Shown piece after piece: positions 1 through 6,524 of a DNA stretch of 11,317 nt. Positions within the stretch are counted from its first letter, which is position 1. Each line of letters opens with the position of its first letter. A model generated the notes under the pieces. It saw only the letters and a list, made by a program, of their open reading frames with translations. It had not been told where the DNA came from and did no database searches. The position numbers and the translations under genes were made by a program. Location of the stretch: assembly GCA_016291915.1 (NCBI GenBank), contig JAEEZP010000143.1:1-11317 (forward strand), in the 5' to 3' direction. Source of the stretch: Prevotella sp. GTDB taxonomy: Bacteria > Bacteroidota > Bacteroidia > Bacteroidales > Bacteroidaceae.

Positions 1-30
1 CTATGGGGAGGGAACGAGGGAGGGGCAACC

Positions 31-44
31 CTAAACTCTAAACC
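31..44. repeat. Two-unit heptamer repeat
   Basis: CTAAACT is followed directly by CTAAACC, two 7-bp units differing at the last base. Two units alone would be unremarkable. It is listed because the two other noncoding gaps on the same window (1414-1448 and 10963-10983) also contain 7-bp tandem units of related sequence. Confidence 0.4.
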
Positions 45-207
45 AAAATTGTTGCAATAGCGGGAGAGGAAGGTACACAGATACGATGATTGAAAAACGG
101 TGACGGAGTCAGTGCGAGGACCTGTTTGAGCGAAGCGAGTCCCGCAGCACAGTTTTTCAGAATCGTAATCTGTTCTGACTCGAAGCGTGCAACGAGTTCT
201 CTCTTGA

Positions 208-239
208 TTACTTCTCTCTGGCGGTACAGAGAGAAGTAA
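208..239. repeat. Perfect 13-bp inverted repeat (hairpin)
   Basis: TTACTTCTCTCTG at 208-220 is the exact reverse complement of CAGAGAGAAGTAA at 227-239, leaving the 6-nt loop GCGGTA. No T-run follows on either strand, so it is not a standard intrinsic terminator. It lies inside the minus-strand open frame described for 1-307. It could be a structured RNA, part of a dispersed palindromic element, or a protein-binding site; the sequence alone does not decide. Confidence 0.6.
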
Positions 240-275
240 AGAAAAGTTGGGGAGATTGTGAATAGCCTCTTTTTA

Positions 276-302
276 GTTCTTTTTACTCTAGAGAAAAAGA
301 AC
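276..302 (-). terminator. AT-rich palindrome after the CDF transporter gene, possible terminator
   Basis: GTTCTTTTT (276-284) pairs perfectly with AAAAAGAAC (294-302) around the loop ACTCTAGAG, whose own ends can extend pairing. It starts 5 nt past the stop codon of the minus-strand transporter gene, where a transcription end is expected. Read on the minus strand the T-run is in the ascending arm rather than after a GC-rich stem, so it is not a classical terminator; the position is the main argument. Confidence 0.35.
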
Positions 303-307
303 AAACA

Positions 308-1411
308 CTACGCCGTATAGTTATGATCCACGATCACGGTGATCGTCTCATTAGGATACAACGACTGTATCTCATTCGTCAACGTCTGTGCGAACGCTTT
401 TTCATCCGTTACCGAGATGTCGGGCACCACATCCACGGAGATACGACCTTCATCCGCAAAGTACGCGAAGCCATGTACTTGCGTGATATCCTTATGTGCT
501 GCCAACGACTGTAACACTGCGTTCTGTATCTTCGTCATCTTCTTATCACCGGTGCCGATAGCATAGATACCCACGGTCATGATGATGCCATAACGTTCGT
601 TCAGCGATTCCGTAATCCTACGGGTGAGATGATGTATTTCCTCGGCACTCATAGTATCATTGACATTGATATGCAGAGAACCGATGATCACATCCGGTCC
701 ATAGTTGTGCAGGATGATATCATACACACCGTGTACTCCTTTGAATCCCATCACCTCTTTCTTGATATTTGCCACCAAATCCGGTGAGATACGTGCACCT
801 AGCAGTTCGTTGATAGGCGATGAAAGCATCTCAAAACCAGCTTTGATGATCAGTAATGAGATGAGCACACCTAATATCCCGTCAAGTGACACGTGCCATA
901 TGAGCATGATAGCAGCTGAGACGAGAGTCGAGAGGGTCACCACCGCATCGAAAAGGGCATCTGCACCCGAGGCTATCAGTGCATCACTCTTCAACTGTTC
1001 ACCCTTCTTCTTGACATACTGTCCGAGCACGATCTTCACAAGGACGCTCACGATAATGATAACCAGTGTTATCGTGGTGTAGTTTGGTGTGGTGGGATGG
1101 AACAGTTTCTGTCCTGACTCAATCAGTGAGGTAATACCTGCAGAGAGTACGATAACAGCAATGATAATGGCGGTAAGATACTCTATTCTACCGTGTCCGA
1201 AAGGATGTTGCCTGTCGGCAGGACGCTTTGACAGTTTGGTACCGACGATGGTGATGACACTCGACAGGGCATCACTCAGGTTGTTTACAGCGTCCATGAC
1301 AATAGCGATTGAACTCGCAAGGGTGCCGACAAGTGCCTTGAAGAAGGCAAGCAGGACATTTGCACCGATTCCTATCCAACTGGTCCGAATAATTTGTGAA
1401 GAACGATCCAT
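308..1411 (-). CDS. Cation diffusion facilitator (CDF) family metal efflux transporter
   Basis: Inner-membrane proton-coupled exporter of divalent metal, 367 residues, normal length for the family. Membrane segments lie at roughly 12-34, 36-58, 78-100, 112-130, 153-173 and 177-196, followed by a cytoplasmic CDF dimerisation domain (about 205-290) and a further ferredoxin-like C-terminal stretch. Visible landmarks are DAVNNLSDALSS in TM2, HPFGHGRIEYL after it and SDALIASGADALFDAV at the start of TM5. The transmembrane metal site reads N43/D47 in TM2 and D151/D155 in TM5, an N-D-D-D set instead of the D-D-H-D set of zinc exporters such as YiiP/ZitB. Family knowledge links N-D-D-D to Mn(II) exporters such as MntE, so manganese is the best guess; iron or another ion is possible. 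The gene begins with ATG at 1411 and follows the kinase gene on the same strand after 108 bp; no clear promoter box was found between them, so co-transcription is possible. Confidence 0.93.
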   Translation of the reverse strand: MDRSSQIIRTSWIGIGANVLLAFFKALVGTLASSIAIVMDAVNNLSDALSSVITIVGTKLSKRPADRQHPFGHGRIEYLTAIIIAVIVLSAGITSLIESGQKLFHPTTPNYTTITLVIIIVSVLVKIVLGQYVKKKGEQLKSDALIASGADALFDAVVTLSTLVSAAIMLIWHVSLDGILGVLISLLIIKAGFEMLSSPINELLGARISPDLVANIKKEVMGFKGVHGVYDIILHNYGPDVIIGSLHINVNDTMSAEEIHHLTRRITESLNERYGIIMTVGIYAIGTGDKKMTKIQNAVLQSLAAHKDITQVHGFAYFADEGRISVDVVPDISVTDEKAFAQTLTNEIQSLYPNETITVIVDHNYTA

Positions 1412-1413
1412 AA

Positions 1414-1448
1414 ATAATTAATAATTAAAAATTTATAATTAATAATTA
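1414..1448. repeat. Five-unit AT heptamer tandem repeat upstream of the CDF gene
   Basis: Five consecutive 7-bp units: ATAATTA at 1414-1420 and 1421-1427, AAAATTT at 1428-1434, and ATAATTA at 1435-1441 and 1442-1448. Four of the five are identical. It starts three bases upstream of the ATG of the minus-strand CDF gene, so it occupies that gene's ribosome-binding region and would form an unstructured A/U-only leader. Gain or loss of a unit would change the leader without touching coding sequence. Confidence 0.75.
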
Positions 1449-1519
1449 ATGATAAACACATCAACTTTTATTTCAACTCCTCTGTCAGCATCTTCCTACT
1501 CTCTGAGGCTGTGGCAATC

Positions 1520-2326
1520 TCACTTCCCCTGATGATATGTCCATAGTCGTTCGATGGGGCGTGAGAGGATCTCGCCGAGTTGCAGGTCATTGGCTTGCAA
1601 GGTGTTTGAGAGCACATCACGATAATGCTCAGCGATGCTGCCAACGAAACTGACGCACAGGTCGGGGCGCTGATATTTCAGCACGTTCTTCCGAATGAAA
1701 GCATTGAAATGCTCGTACACGAGGATACTGATGGCAGGCTCATCGAGATGCTCACGGATAAAGGGAGAGAGAGAAGCGAGAAAACGGTTGGCAGCGGGTT
1801 GGCGGTACACCTTGTCAATGATTTCAGCATAAGTGAGTTGTGACCACTGGAAGAAAGCCTGCGAGAGATTGTCTGGGAGTTCACGTTTAAAAAGCTTGTT
1901 TAAGAAAAGTTTTCCCAAGACAGCCCCGCTACCCTCATCGCCGAGGATATATCCTAACGGTGGGATGTTGTCAGTGATCGTCTTTCCATCATACAGACAG
2001 GTGTTTGAACCGGTTCCTAGGATACAAGCGATGCCCGGCTGGTGACCGAAGAGGGCACGGGCAGCACCCAGCAGGTCGCTCTCCACATGAATGGTTGCCT
2101 GAGGAAACACCTGTGCGAGGGCTTGTCGTACACGTTGTGAGAAAGGTTCCACACAACCGGCACCATAGAAGAACACCTCAGAGACCGAGATACCTGGAAA
2201 GACCGGTATCCGTACAGTGATATCCTCGTCAACCATGGTAACAGGGTTGATGCCCTGTGCGGTGATCAGCTCACCGGAAATCATCCAATCGGTTTTTGTA
2301 CTGCCACTGTCTGCAACCAACAACAT
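1520..2326 (-). CDS. BadF/BadG/BcrA/BcrD-family ATPase, probable amino-sugar (GlcNAc-type) kinase
   Basis: Cytoplasmic sugar kinase of the ASKHA/actin-like fold, 268 residues, close to the usual size for Bacteroidetes members. Visible motifs are phosphate-1 DSGSTKT (6-12), ILGTGSN (102-108), LGDEGSG (128-134) and the adenosine-motif-like VGSIA (228-232). Relatives phosphorylate N-acetylglucosamine or similar amino sugars; the actual substrate is not shown. The frame stays open upstream to a GTG at 2404, but I choose the ATG at 2326. The protein then begins MLLVADSGSTKTDW as in relatives, the extra 26 residues are not family-like, and the likely -7 box (2371-2364) lies inside that extension. 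Directly after the stop another frame stays open for about 18 more codons (see findings), so a small frameshift at the C terminus is conceivable. The CDF gene follows on the same strand. Confidence 0.88.
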   Translation of the reverse strand: MLLVADSGSTKTDWMISGELITAQGINPVTMVDEDITVRIPVFPGISVSEVFFYGAGCVEPFSQRVRQALAQVFPQATIHVESDLLGAARALFGHQPGIACILGTGSNTCLYDGKTITDNIPPLGYILGDEGSGAVLGKLFLNKLFKRELPDNLSQAFFQWSQLTYAEIIDKVYRQPAANRFLASLSPFIREHLDEPAISILVYEHFNAFIRKNVLKYQRPDLCVSFVGSIAEHYRDVLSNTLQANDLQLGEILSRPIERLWTYHQGK

Positions 2327-2363
2327 AAGCAAGTTTTTTTCGTATTTAACAATAATTTCCGTG

Positions 2364-2371
2364 CAAATATA
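2364..2371 (-). promoter_or_regulatory. Bacteroidetes -7 promoter box for the kinase gene
   Basis: On the minus strand the sequence reads TATATTTG, matching the Bacteroidetes -7 consensus TAnnTTTG, followed by CACGGAA. Transcription would begin near 2357-2359, giving a leader of about 30 nt before the ATG at 2326. A good -33 TTG element is not seen 19-21 bp upstream. Confidence 0.6.
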
Positions 2372-2393
2372 CTTATAATGTTTGGAAAATCTG

Positions 2394-2401
2394 TAATTTT
2401 G
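2394..2401 (+). promoter_or_regulatory. Bacteroidetes -7 promoter box for the mscS-kdsA-kdsD-PLD operon
   Basis: TAATTTTG matches TAnnTTTG and is followed by CACGGAA, the same downstream sequence as the opposing promoter. The expected start at about 2406-2408 leaves a leader of only 16-18 nt before the ATG at 2424, with AAAAAGG at 2414-2420 as a weak ribosome-binding site. No clear -33 TTG element is seen. Confidence 0.6.
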
Positions 2402-2423
2402 CACGGAATAATTAAAAAGGATA

Positions 2424-4811
2424 ATGAATAAAAGAATTTACGCGCTGATACTTTTCCTGATCGTCGTTCTCATACCTGCCGGTGCTGTGCTGAAGGAGAA
2501 AGACCTTACACAAACCCTCGGCATATTACGGGCAGAACTGACGAAAACACACAGTGAGCAGGAGAAGAACACACAGAAATTAGCGCAGCAGGAGGAACGC
2601 ACACGTAGGGAATTCATGAATATCTGGCAGCGGAGCAACCAGAATGCGATGATGCTCTACTCACAGAAGTCAGACTATGTGTTCGACCTTACCTATGCCT
2701 GTCATGAAGCCACCGATCATTTTCATGAGTTCAAACAACTCTCCCTACCCTTCCGCACTTATATCGAGCGTATGGAGACGGAGATTGCCCGCTACGACAG
2801 TCTGATATCCTCGTTACAGGGTATGCCCGTTATCAACCTTGACGAGCGTGCGCAGATCGACCGTAATGTCTGTCTTACCTATGCGGTGAATATCCGTAAG
2901 TCTTTGCTGGAGAACAAACAGGCATTTGATGAATATATCGAGCGTTACAGCAGGATGGAGCAGCGTCTGTCGTACCTGAACGACTATGCCAACCAACGAT
3001 ATAGTGAGATACAGCATAATATCTTCAATAACGGAGGTGACAGTTATCTGAAAATCCTCCGAACGCTGAAACGCCGGTTGATGAGCACAGCAGAGACCGT
3101 GAGTGAGAAATACCGTCCGTATGAAAATATCCGTTCTCAGTGGGATGTGAAGATTATCCTCGATCTCTTCCTGCTGATCATGATGTACGGTTTACTGTCT
3201 ATCCTGCTGAACCAGCTCTTCTTCCGTTATGCCATGCCGAAACGGTTTAAGACCGAACTGTTCATGCAGAAGAAGACATGTATCATCATGGCCACCACGA
3301 CAATCACCTTTGCCATCATCCTCGGAGTTATCCATGCCTTGATCAATCAGAACTTCATCATCATGGCCAGTGAGCTGTTGATAGAGTATGCATGGCTGTT
3401 GGGTGTTATCCTGATATCGTTGATTCTCCGTTTGGAGGGCGACCAGATCAAGAGTGCTTTCCGTATCTATGCCCCGCTGATCATCATGGGATTCCTGGTT
3501 ATCTCCTTCCGTATCGTCTTGATACCGAACGACTTGGTGAACCTGATCTTTCCACCGGTGCTGCTGATATGTACGCTCTGGCAATGGAGGATGATTGCCA
3601 AACACAGCAAGAGACTACCTTACAGCGACACGTTCTATGCCTATATCTCACTGATCATCTTCGTGGTTAGCACCGTCTGTGCATGGATCGGCTATACACT
3701 GATGAGTGTGCAGCTCTTGCTCTGGTGGATCATGCAGCTGGCATGTATCCTCACCATCACCTGTCTGACCGGCTGGATGAAGAAATACAGTGAGCGTAAG
3801 CATATCGATGAGTTGCCGATCACGAAGACATGGTTCTTCCAACTCGTTTACTATGTGATACTGCCGATCATCGGACTCATCTCCATTCCGCTGAGTATCT
3901 TTATGGCGGCTGATGTGTTCAACCTGAGTGATCTCACCTGGAAGATTTTCAACACCCGCTTTATCGACATCAACAATTTCAAGGTAAGCATCTTAAGTGT
4001 GCTGACCGTTATCGCACTGTATTTCATCTTCCGGTATATCAACCGGGTGAGCCTGTCATTCCTCCGTCTGCATTTCGACCGTAAGAACTTCGTAAATGTC
4101 GGTTCCCGTGAGGTGATGGGCAAGAATATCATTCAGGTGGTGGTATGGGGCGCTTGGCTGATGATCTGTCTGGGTATCCTCCACGTTGGTGGCACCTGGA
4201 TGGGTTATATCGCCGGCGGTCTGTCCACCGGTATCGGTTTTGCCTCGAAGGATATCCTGGAGAACCTTTATTACGGTGTGTCGCTGATGGCCGGACGTAT
4301 CAAGGTGGGTGATTGGATCGATGTAGAAGGCGTCAAGGGAAAGGTGGCGAGCATCAGTTATACGAGTACGATGGTGGAAGCCATCGACGGTTCGGTGATT
4401 GCCTTCACCAACTCCCAGATGTTCACGAAGAACTACAAGAACCTGACGAAGAACCACGGTTTTGTGCTGTCGCTCATCCCCTTCGGTGTGGCATACGGCA
4501 GTAATATCAAGCAGGTGGTTACCCTGATAGAAGACCGTGTCACCCGTCTGCACCACGACTATCTCGATCCGGAGAAGAATGTGAAGGTGGTGTTTACCGA
4601 CTTCGGTGACAGCAGCATCAATTTCAATATCCTCTGCTGGGTAGATGCCGTGAAGCAGATCTATGCCGTGAGTGATATCATCGAATGTGTGTATGACACA
4701 CTGAATGAGCATCATATCGAGATACCGTTCCCACAGCGCGATGTATATATCAAGACCGTGCCAGGAGATACAAAACAGTTGAAGAACGTTGAAGAAAGCA
4801 TAACTATATGA
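2424..4811 (+). CDS. Large MscS-family mechanosensitive ion channel
   Basis: Inner-membrane channel expected to open under membrane tension and release solutes during osmotic downshock. At 795 residues it is far larger than E. coli MscS (286) and resembles the multi-helix MscK/YbdG-like end of the family. An N-terminal hydrophobic segment (7-22) is a signal sequence or first helix. It is followed by a charged, helical, probably coiled-coil periplasmic region (about 25-240), then roughly nine or ten membrane segments between 243 and 540. The conserved core is at the C-terminal end: a TM helix at 568-587 and the pore helix with YIAGGLSTGIGFASKDILEN (595-614). The beta-domain signature IKVGDWIDVEGVKGKV (626-641) and a cytoplasmic alpha/beta vestibule to 795 follow. 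It is first in a tight operon; its TGA overlaps the ATG of kdsA in ATGA. The sensed stimulus and any ligand for the N-terminal region are unknown. Confidence 0.9.
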   Translation: MNKRIYALILFLIVVLIPAGAVLKEKDLTQTLGILRAELTKTHSEQEKNTQKLAQQEERTRREFMNIWQRSNQNAMMLYSQKSDYVFDLTYACHEATDHFHEFKQLSLPFRTYIERMETEIARYDSLISSLQGMPVINLDERAQIDRNVCLTYAVNIRKSLLENKQAFDEYIERYSRMEQRLSYLNDYANQRYSEIQHNIFNNGGDSYLKILRTLKRRLMSTAETVSEKYRPYENIRSQWDVKIILDLFLLIMMYGLLSILLNQLFFRYAMPKRFKTELFMQKKTCIIMATTTITFAIILGVIHALINQNFIIMASELLIEYAWLLGVILISLILRLEGDQIKSAFRIYAPLIIMGFLVISFRIVLIPNDLVNLIFPPVLLICTLWQWRMIAKHSKRLPYSDTFYAYISLIIFVVSTVCAWIGYTLMSVQLLLWWIMQLACILTITCLTGWMKKYSERKHIDELPITKTWFFQLVYYVILPIIGLISIPLSIFMAADVFNLSDLTWKIFNTRFIDINNFKVSILSVLTVIALYFIFRYINRVSLSFLRLHFDRKNFVNVGSREVMGKNIIQVVVWGAWLMICLGILHVGGTWMGYIAGGLSTGIGFASKDILENLYYGVSLMAGRIKVGDWIDVEGVKGKVASISYTSTMVEAIDGSVIAFTNSQMFTKNYKNLTKNHGFVLSLIPFGVAYGSNIKQVVTLIEDRVTRLHHDYLDPEKNVKVVFTDFGDSSINFNILCWVDAVKQIYAVSDIIECVYDTLNEHHIEIPFPQRDVYIKTVPGDTKQLKNVEESITI

Positions 4812-5587
4812 TGAGACCCATCTTTATTGCCGGACCCTGTGTCATCGAGTCGATGGAGCTGTTGGAGACCGTGGCTGCTGAGTTGGTGAGACTGCGTGAC
4901 AGCCTCCAGGCAGACATCTATTTCAAGGCTTCTTTCGACAAAGCCAACCGCACGAGCCTGCACTCTTTCCGCGGACCGGGTATGGACAAGGGATTACAGA
5001 TGCTCCGTGAGATCAAGGAGCGTTACGCACTCCCTATCCTCACCGATATCCATGAGAGTTATCAGGCAGCTCCCGTGGCAGAAGTGTGTGACGTACTGCA
5101 GATCCCGGCTTTTCTCTGTCGTCAGACCGATCTGCTGGTGGCTGCAGCGAAGACCGGCAGGATCGTAAATATCAAGAAAGCCCAGTTCCTCAGTGGTAAA
5201 GATATGCGCTACCCGGTGGGTAAAGCACTGGAGAGCGGTGCCAAAGAAGTATGGCTCACCGAGCGCGGCAACTGTTTCGGCTATAACAACCTGGTGGTTG
5301 ACTTCCGGAATATCCCCGACATGCTTGAGATCGTGCCGAGGGTGATCATGGACTGTACACACAGCGTGCAGCGTCCCGGTGGCGGCAATGGCGTGACAAG
5401 TGGTGACCGACGGTTTGTGCCGAGCATGGCCTATGCAGCAAAAGCCTTCGGAGCTACCGGTTATTTCTTCGAGGTACACCCCGATCCCGACAAAGGACTC
5501 AGTGATGCAGCGAACATGCTCTACCTGAAGGATCTGGAAACCATCATGAGACGATTGATAAAAACAGACACAGATGAAAGAGATTAG
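4808..5587 (+). CDS. kdsA: 3-deoxy-8-phosphooctulonate (Kdo-8-P) synthase
   Basis: Cytoplasmic enzyme condensing phosphoenolpyruvate with D-arabinose-5-phosphate to Kdo-8-phosphate, the committed step toward Kdo in lipopolysaccharide. The full-length 259-residue TIM-barrel protein shows FKASFDKANRTS (39-50), FRGPGMDKG (54-62), TDIHES (79-84), AFLCRQTDLL (101-110) and DCTHSVQRPGG (182-192). The metal-ligand set of class II (metal-dependent) synthases is present: C11, H185, E222 and D233, at the same numbers I recall for the Aquifex aeolicus enzyme. E. coli KdsA has Asn at the Cys position and needs no metal. Two adjacent ATGs (4808, 4811) are possible starts; the first overlaps the mscS stop and gives the numbering above. 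The 3' end overlaps kdsD by 14 bp, placing two consecutive steps of Kdo synthesis side by side. Confidence 0.97.
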   Translation: MMRPIFIAGPCVIESMELLETVAAELVRLRDSLQADIYFKASFDKANRTSLHSFRGPGMDKGLQMLREIKERYALPILTDIHESYQAAPVAEVCDVLQIPAFLCRQTDLLVAAAKTGRIVNIKKAQFLSGKDMRYPVGKALESGAKEVWLTERGNCFGYNNLVVDFRNIPDMLEIVPRVIMDCTHSVQRPGGGNGVTSGDRRFVPSMAYAAKAFGATGYFFEVHPDPDKGLSDAANMLYLKDLETIMRRLIKTDTDERD

Positions 5588-6524
5588 ACAGTATGGAATA
5601 CAGTGTGTGAAAGACGAGGCACAGGCGATACTCGACCTGATACCGCAGTTTGACGAACAGTTTGACAATGCCGTGAAGATGATCTACGACTGTAAGGGAA
5701 AGGTGATCGTCACCGGCGTCGGGAAGAGCGGACATATCGGTGCGAAGATTGCCGCTACATTGTCAAGTACCGGCACCCCTTCGTTCTTCGTCAACCCCCT
5801 CGACGTGTTCCACGGTGACTTAGGCGTGATGACCCACGATGATGTGGTGCTTGCCATCAGCAACTCCGGACAGACCGACGAACTACTGCGGTTCATCCCC
5901 ATGGTGCTCCATATGAATATCCCCATCATCGCCATGACCGGCAACCCCGACTCACTGTTAGTGAAATACAGTAATGTGCATCTGAACACCAAGGTGAAGA
6001 AAGAAGCCTGTCCGTTGAACCTCGCTCCTACCAGCAGTACGACGGCACAACTCGTGATGGGTGATGCACTGGCAGTGGCACTGATGGAGATGCGTCATTT
6101 CAAGCCACGTGACTTCGCACAGTTCCATCCGGGTGGAGAGTTGGGTAAACGACTGCTCACCACGGCACAGGATGTGATGAAGCACGAGAACTTGCCGATC
6201 CTCGATGAGCAGATGCACCTCGGTGATGCCATCATCCTGGTGAGCAAAGGAAAGCTCGGACTGGGTGTTGCCTTGGAGGATGACAGGGTCATCGGTATTA
6301 TCACCGACGGAGATATCCGTAGGGCGATGGAACGCTGGCAAGCGGATTTCTTCAACCGAACGGTAGGAGATATCATGACCCGCACCCCGAAATGTGTGCT
6401 GCCCACCATGCGAATCACCGAGATACAGAAGATCATGCAGAAGCACTTCATCCACTCCGTCCTCGTGGTGGATCAGGAAAATCACCTCCTCGGTGTCGTT
6501 GACCATTATAGTTGTATGATATGA
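5574..6524 (+). CDS. kdsD: D-arabinose-5-phosphate isomerase (KpsF/GutQ family)
   Basis: Cytoplasmic aldose-ketose isomerase turning D-ribulose-5-phosphate into D-arabinose-5-phosphate, the substrate of the KdsA encoded just upstream. It is 316 residues: an N-terminal SIS domain (about 30-185) and two CBS domains (about 200-255 and 265-312). Visible motifs are VTGVGKSGHIG (46-56), AISNSGQTDE (94-103), EACPLNLAPTSSTT (144-157) and FHPGGELGKRLL (184-195). Residues K51, E103, E144 and H185 correspond, at a constant offset of eight, to K59, E111, E152 and H193 of E. coli KdsD, so the active site is complete. The C terminus stops shortly after GVVDHYS, a little earlier than E. coli's HDLLRAGVV-type ending. 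The start ATG lies inside the end of kdsA (14-bp overlap), and the TGA overlaps the next ATG. The CBS pair may bind a nucleotide or sugar-nucleotide regulator; that is inference. Confidence 0.96.
   Translation: MKEIRQYGIQCVKDEAQAILDLIPQFDEQFDNAVKMIYDCKGKVIVTGVGKSGHIGAKIAATLSSTGTPSFFVNPLDVFHGDLGVMTHDDVVLAISNSGQTDELLRFIPMVLHMNIPIIAMTGNPDSLLVKYSNVHLNTKVKKEACPLNLAPTSSTTAQLVMGDALAVALMEMRHFKPRDFAQFHPGGELGKRLLTTAQDVMKHENLPILDEQMHLGDAIILVSKGKLGLGVALEDDRVIGIITDGDIRRAMERWQADFFNRTVGDIMTRTPKCVLPTMRITEIQKIMQKHFIHSVLVVDQENHLLGVVDHYSCMI

Larger units (their letters stand above)
1..307. other. Gap without a convincing gene, rich in repeats and palindromes
   Basis: No confident coding region is visible here. 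A minus-strand open frame of 88 codons (304 to 38) has no ATG at all; its first possible initiator is TTG. It reads protein-like in its second half but matches no family I recognise, so I treat it as a gene remnant or part of a dispersed extragenic element. The stretch holds a two-unit 7-bp repeat (31-44), GAGCGAAGCGAG at about 128-139, a perfect hairpin (208-239) and an AT-rich palindrome just past the stop of the next gene (276-302). Confidence 0.5.
2357..2408. promoter_or_regulatory. 11-bp inverted repeat spanning both divergent promoters
   Basis: TTCCGTGCAAA (2357-2367) and TTTGCACGGAA (2398-2408) are exact reverse complements 30 bp apart. Each arm includes the TTTG of one -7 box plus the following bases up to the expected transcription start. 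The two -7 boxes are so close that each promoter's -33 region falls on the other's -7 box. The symmetry may simply reflect a shared promoter consensus with a common start sequence, or it may be a site for a dimeric regulator acting on both genes. Confidence 0.55.

Noticed and set aside
120..190. Possible tRNA or small structured RNA from the repeated GCGAAGCG/GAGTC/GACTC motifs
   Set aside because: No cloverleaf, no TTC-loop sequence and no CCA end can be laid out; the inverted motifs are only 6 bp.
208..239. Hairpin as an intrinsic terminator
   Set aside because: No T-run follows on either strand and the stem is not GC-rich; kept as a structural repeat only.
2327..2404. 26-codon N-terminal extension of the kinase (GTG start at 2404)
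   Set aside because: The likely promoter lies inside it, it starts with GTG, and the family begins at the MLLVADSGSTKT region.
3192..3605. Minus-strand frame rich in Asp/Gln/His within mscS
   Set aside because: Its composition is what the reverse complement of hydrophobic membrane-helix codons gives; it is not independent coding.
4056..5668. Minus-strand open frames of about 220 codons opposite the mscS end and kdsA
   Set aside because: Both are antisense shadows of well-supported genes; translations show no family features and have no promoter or ribosome-binding context.
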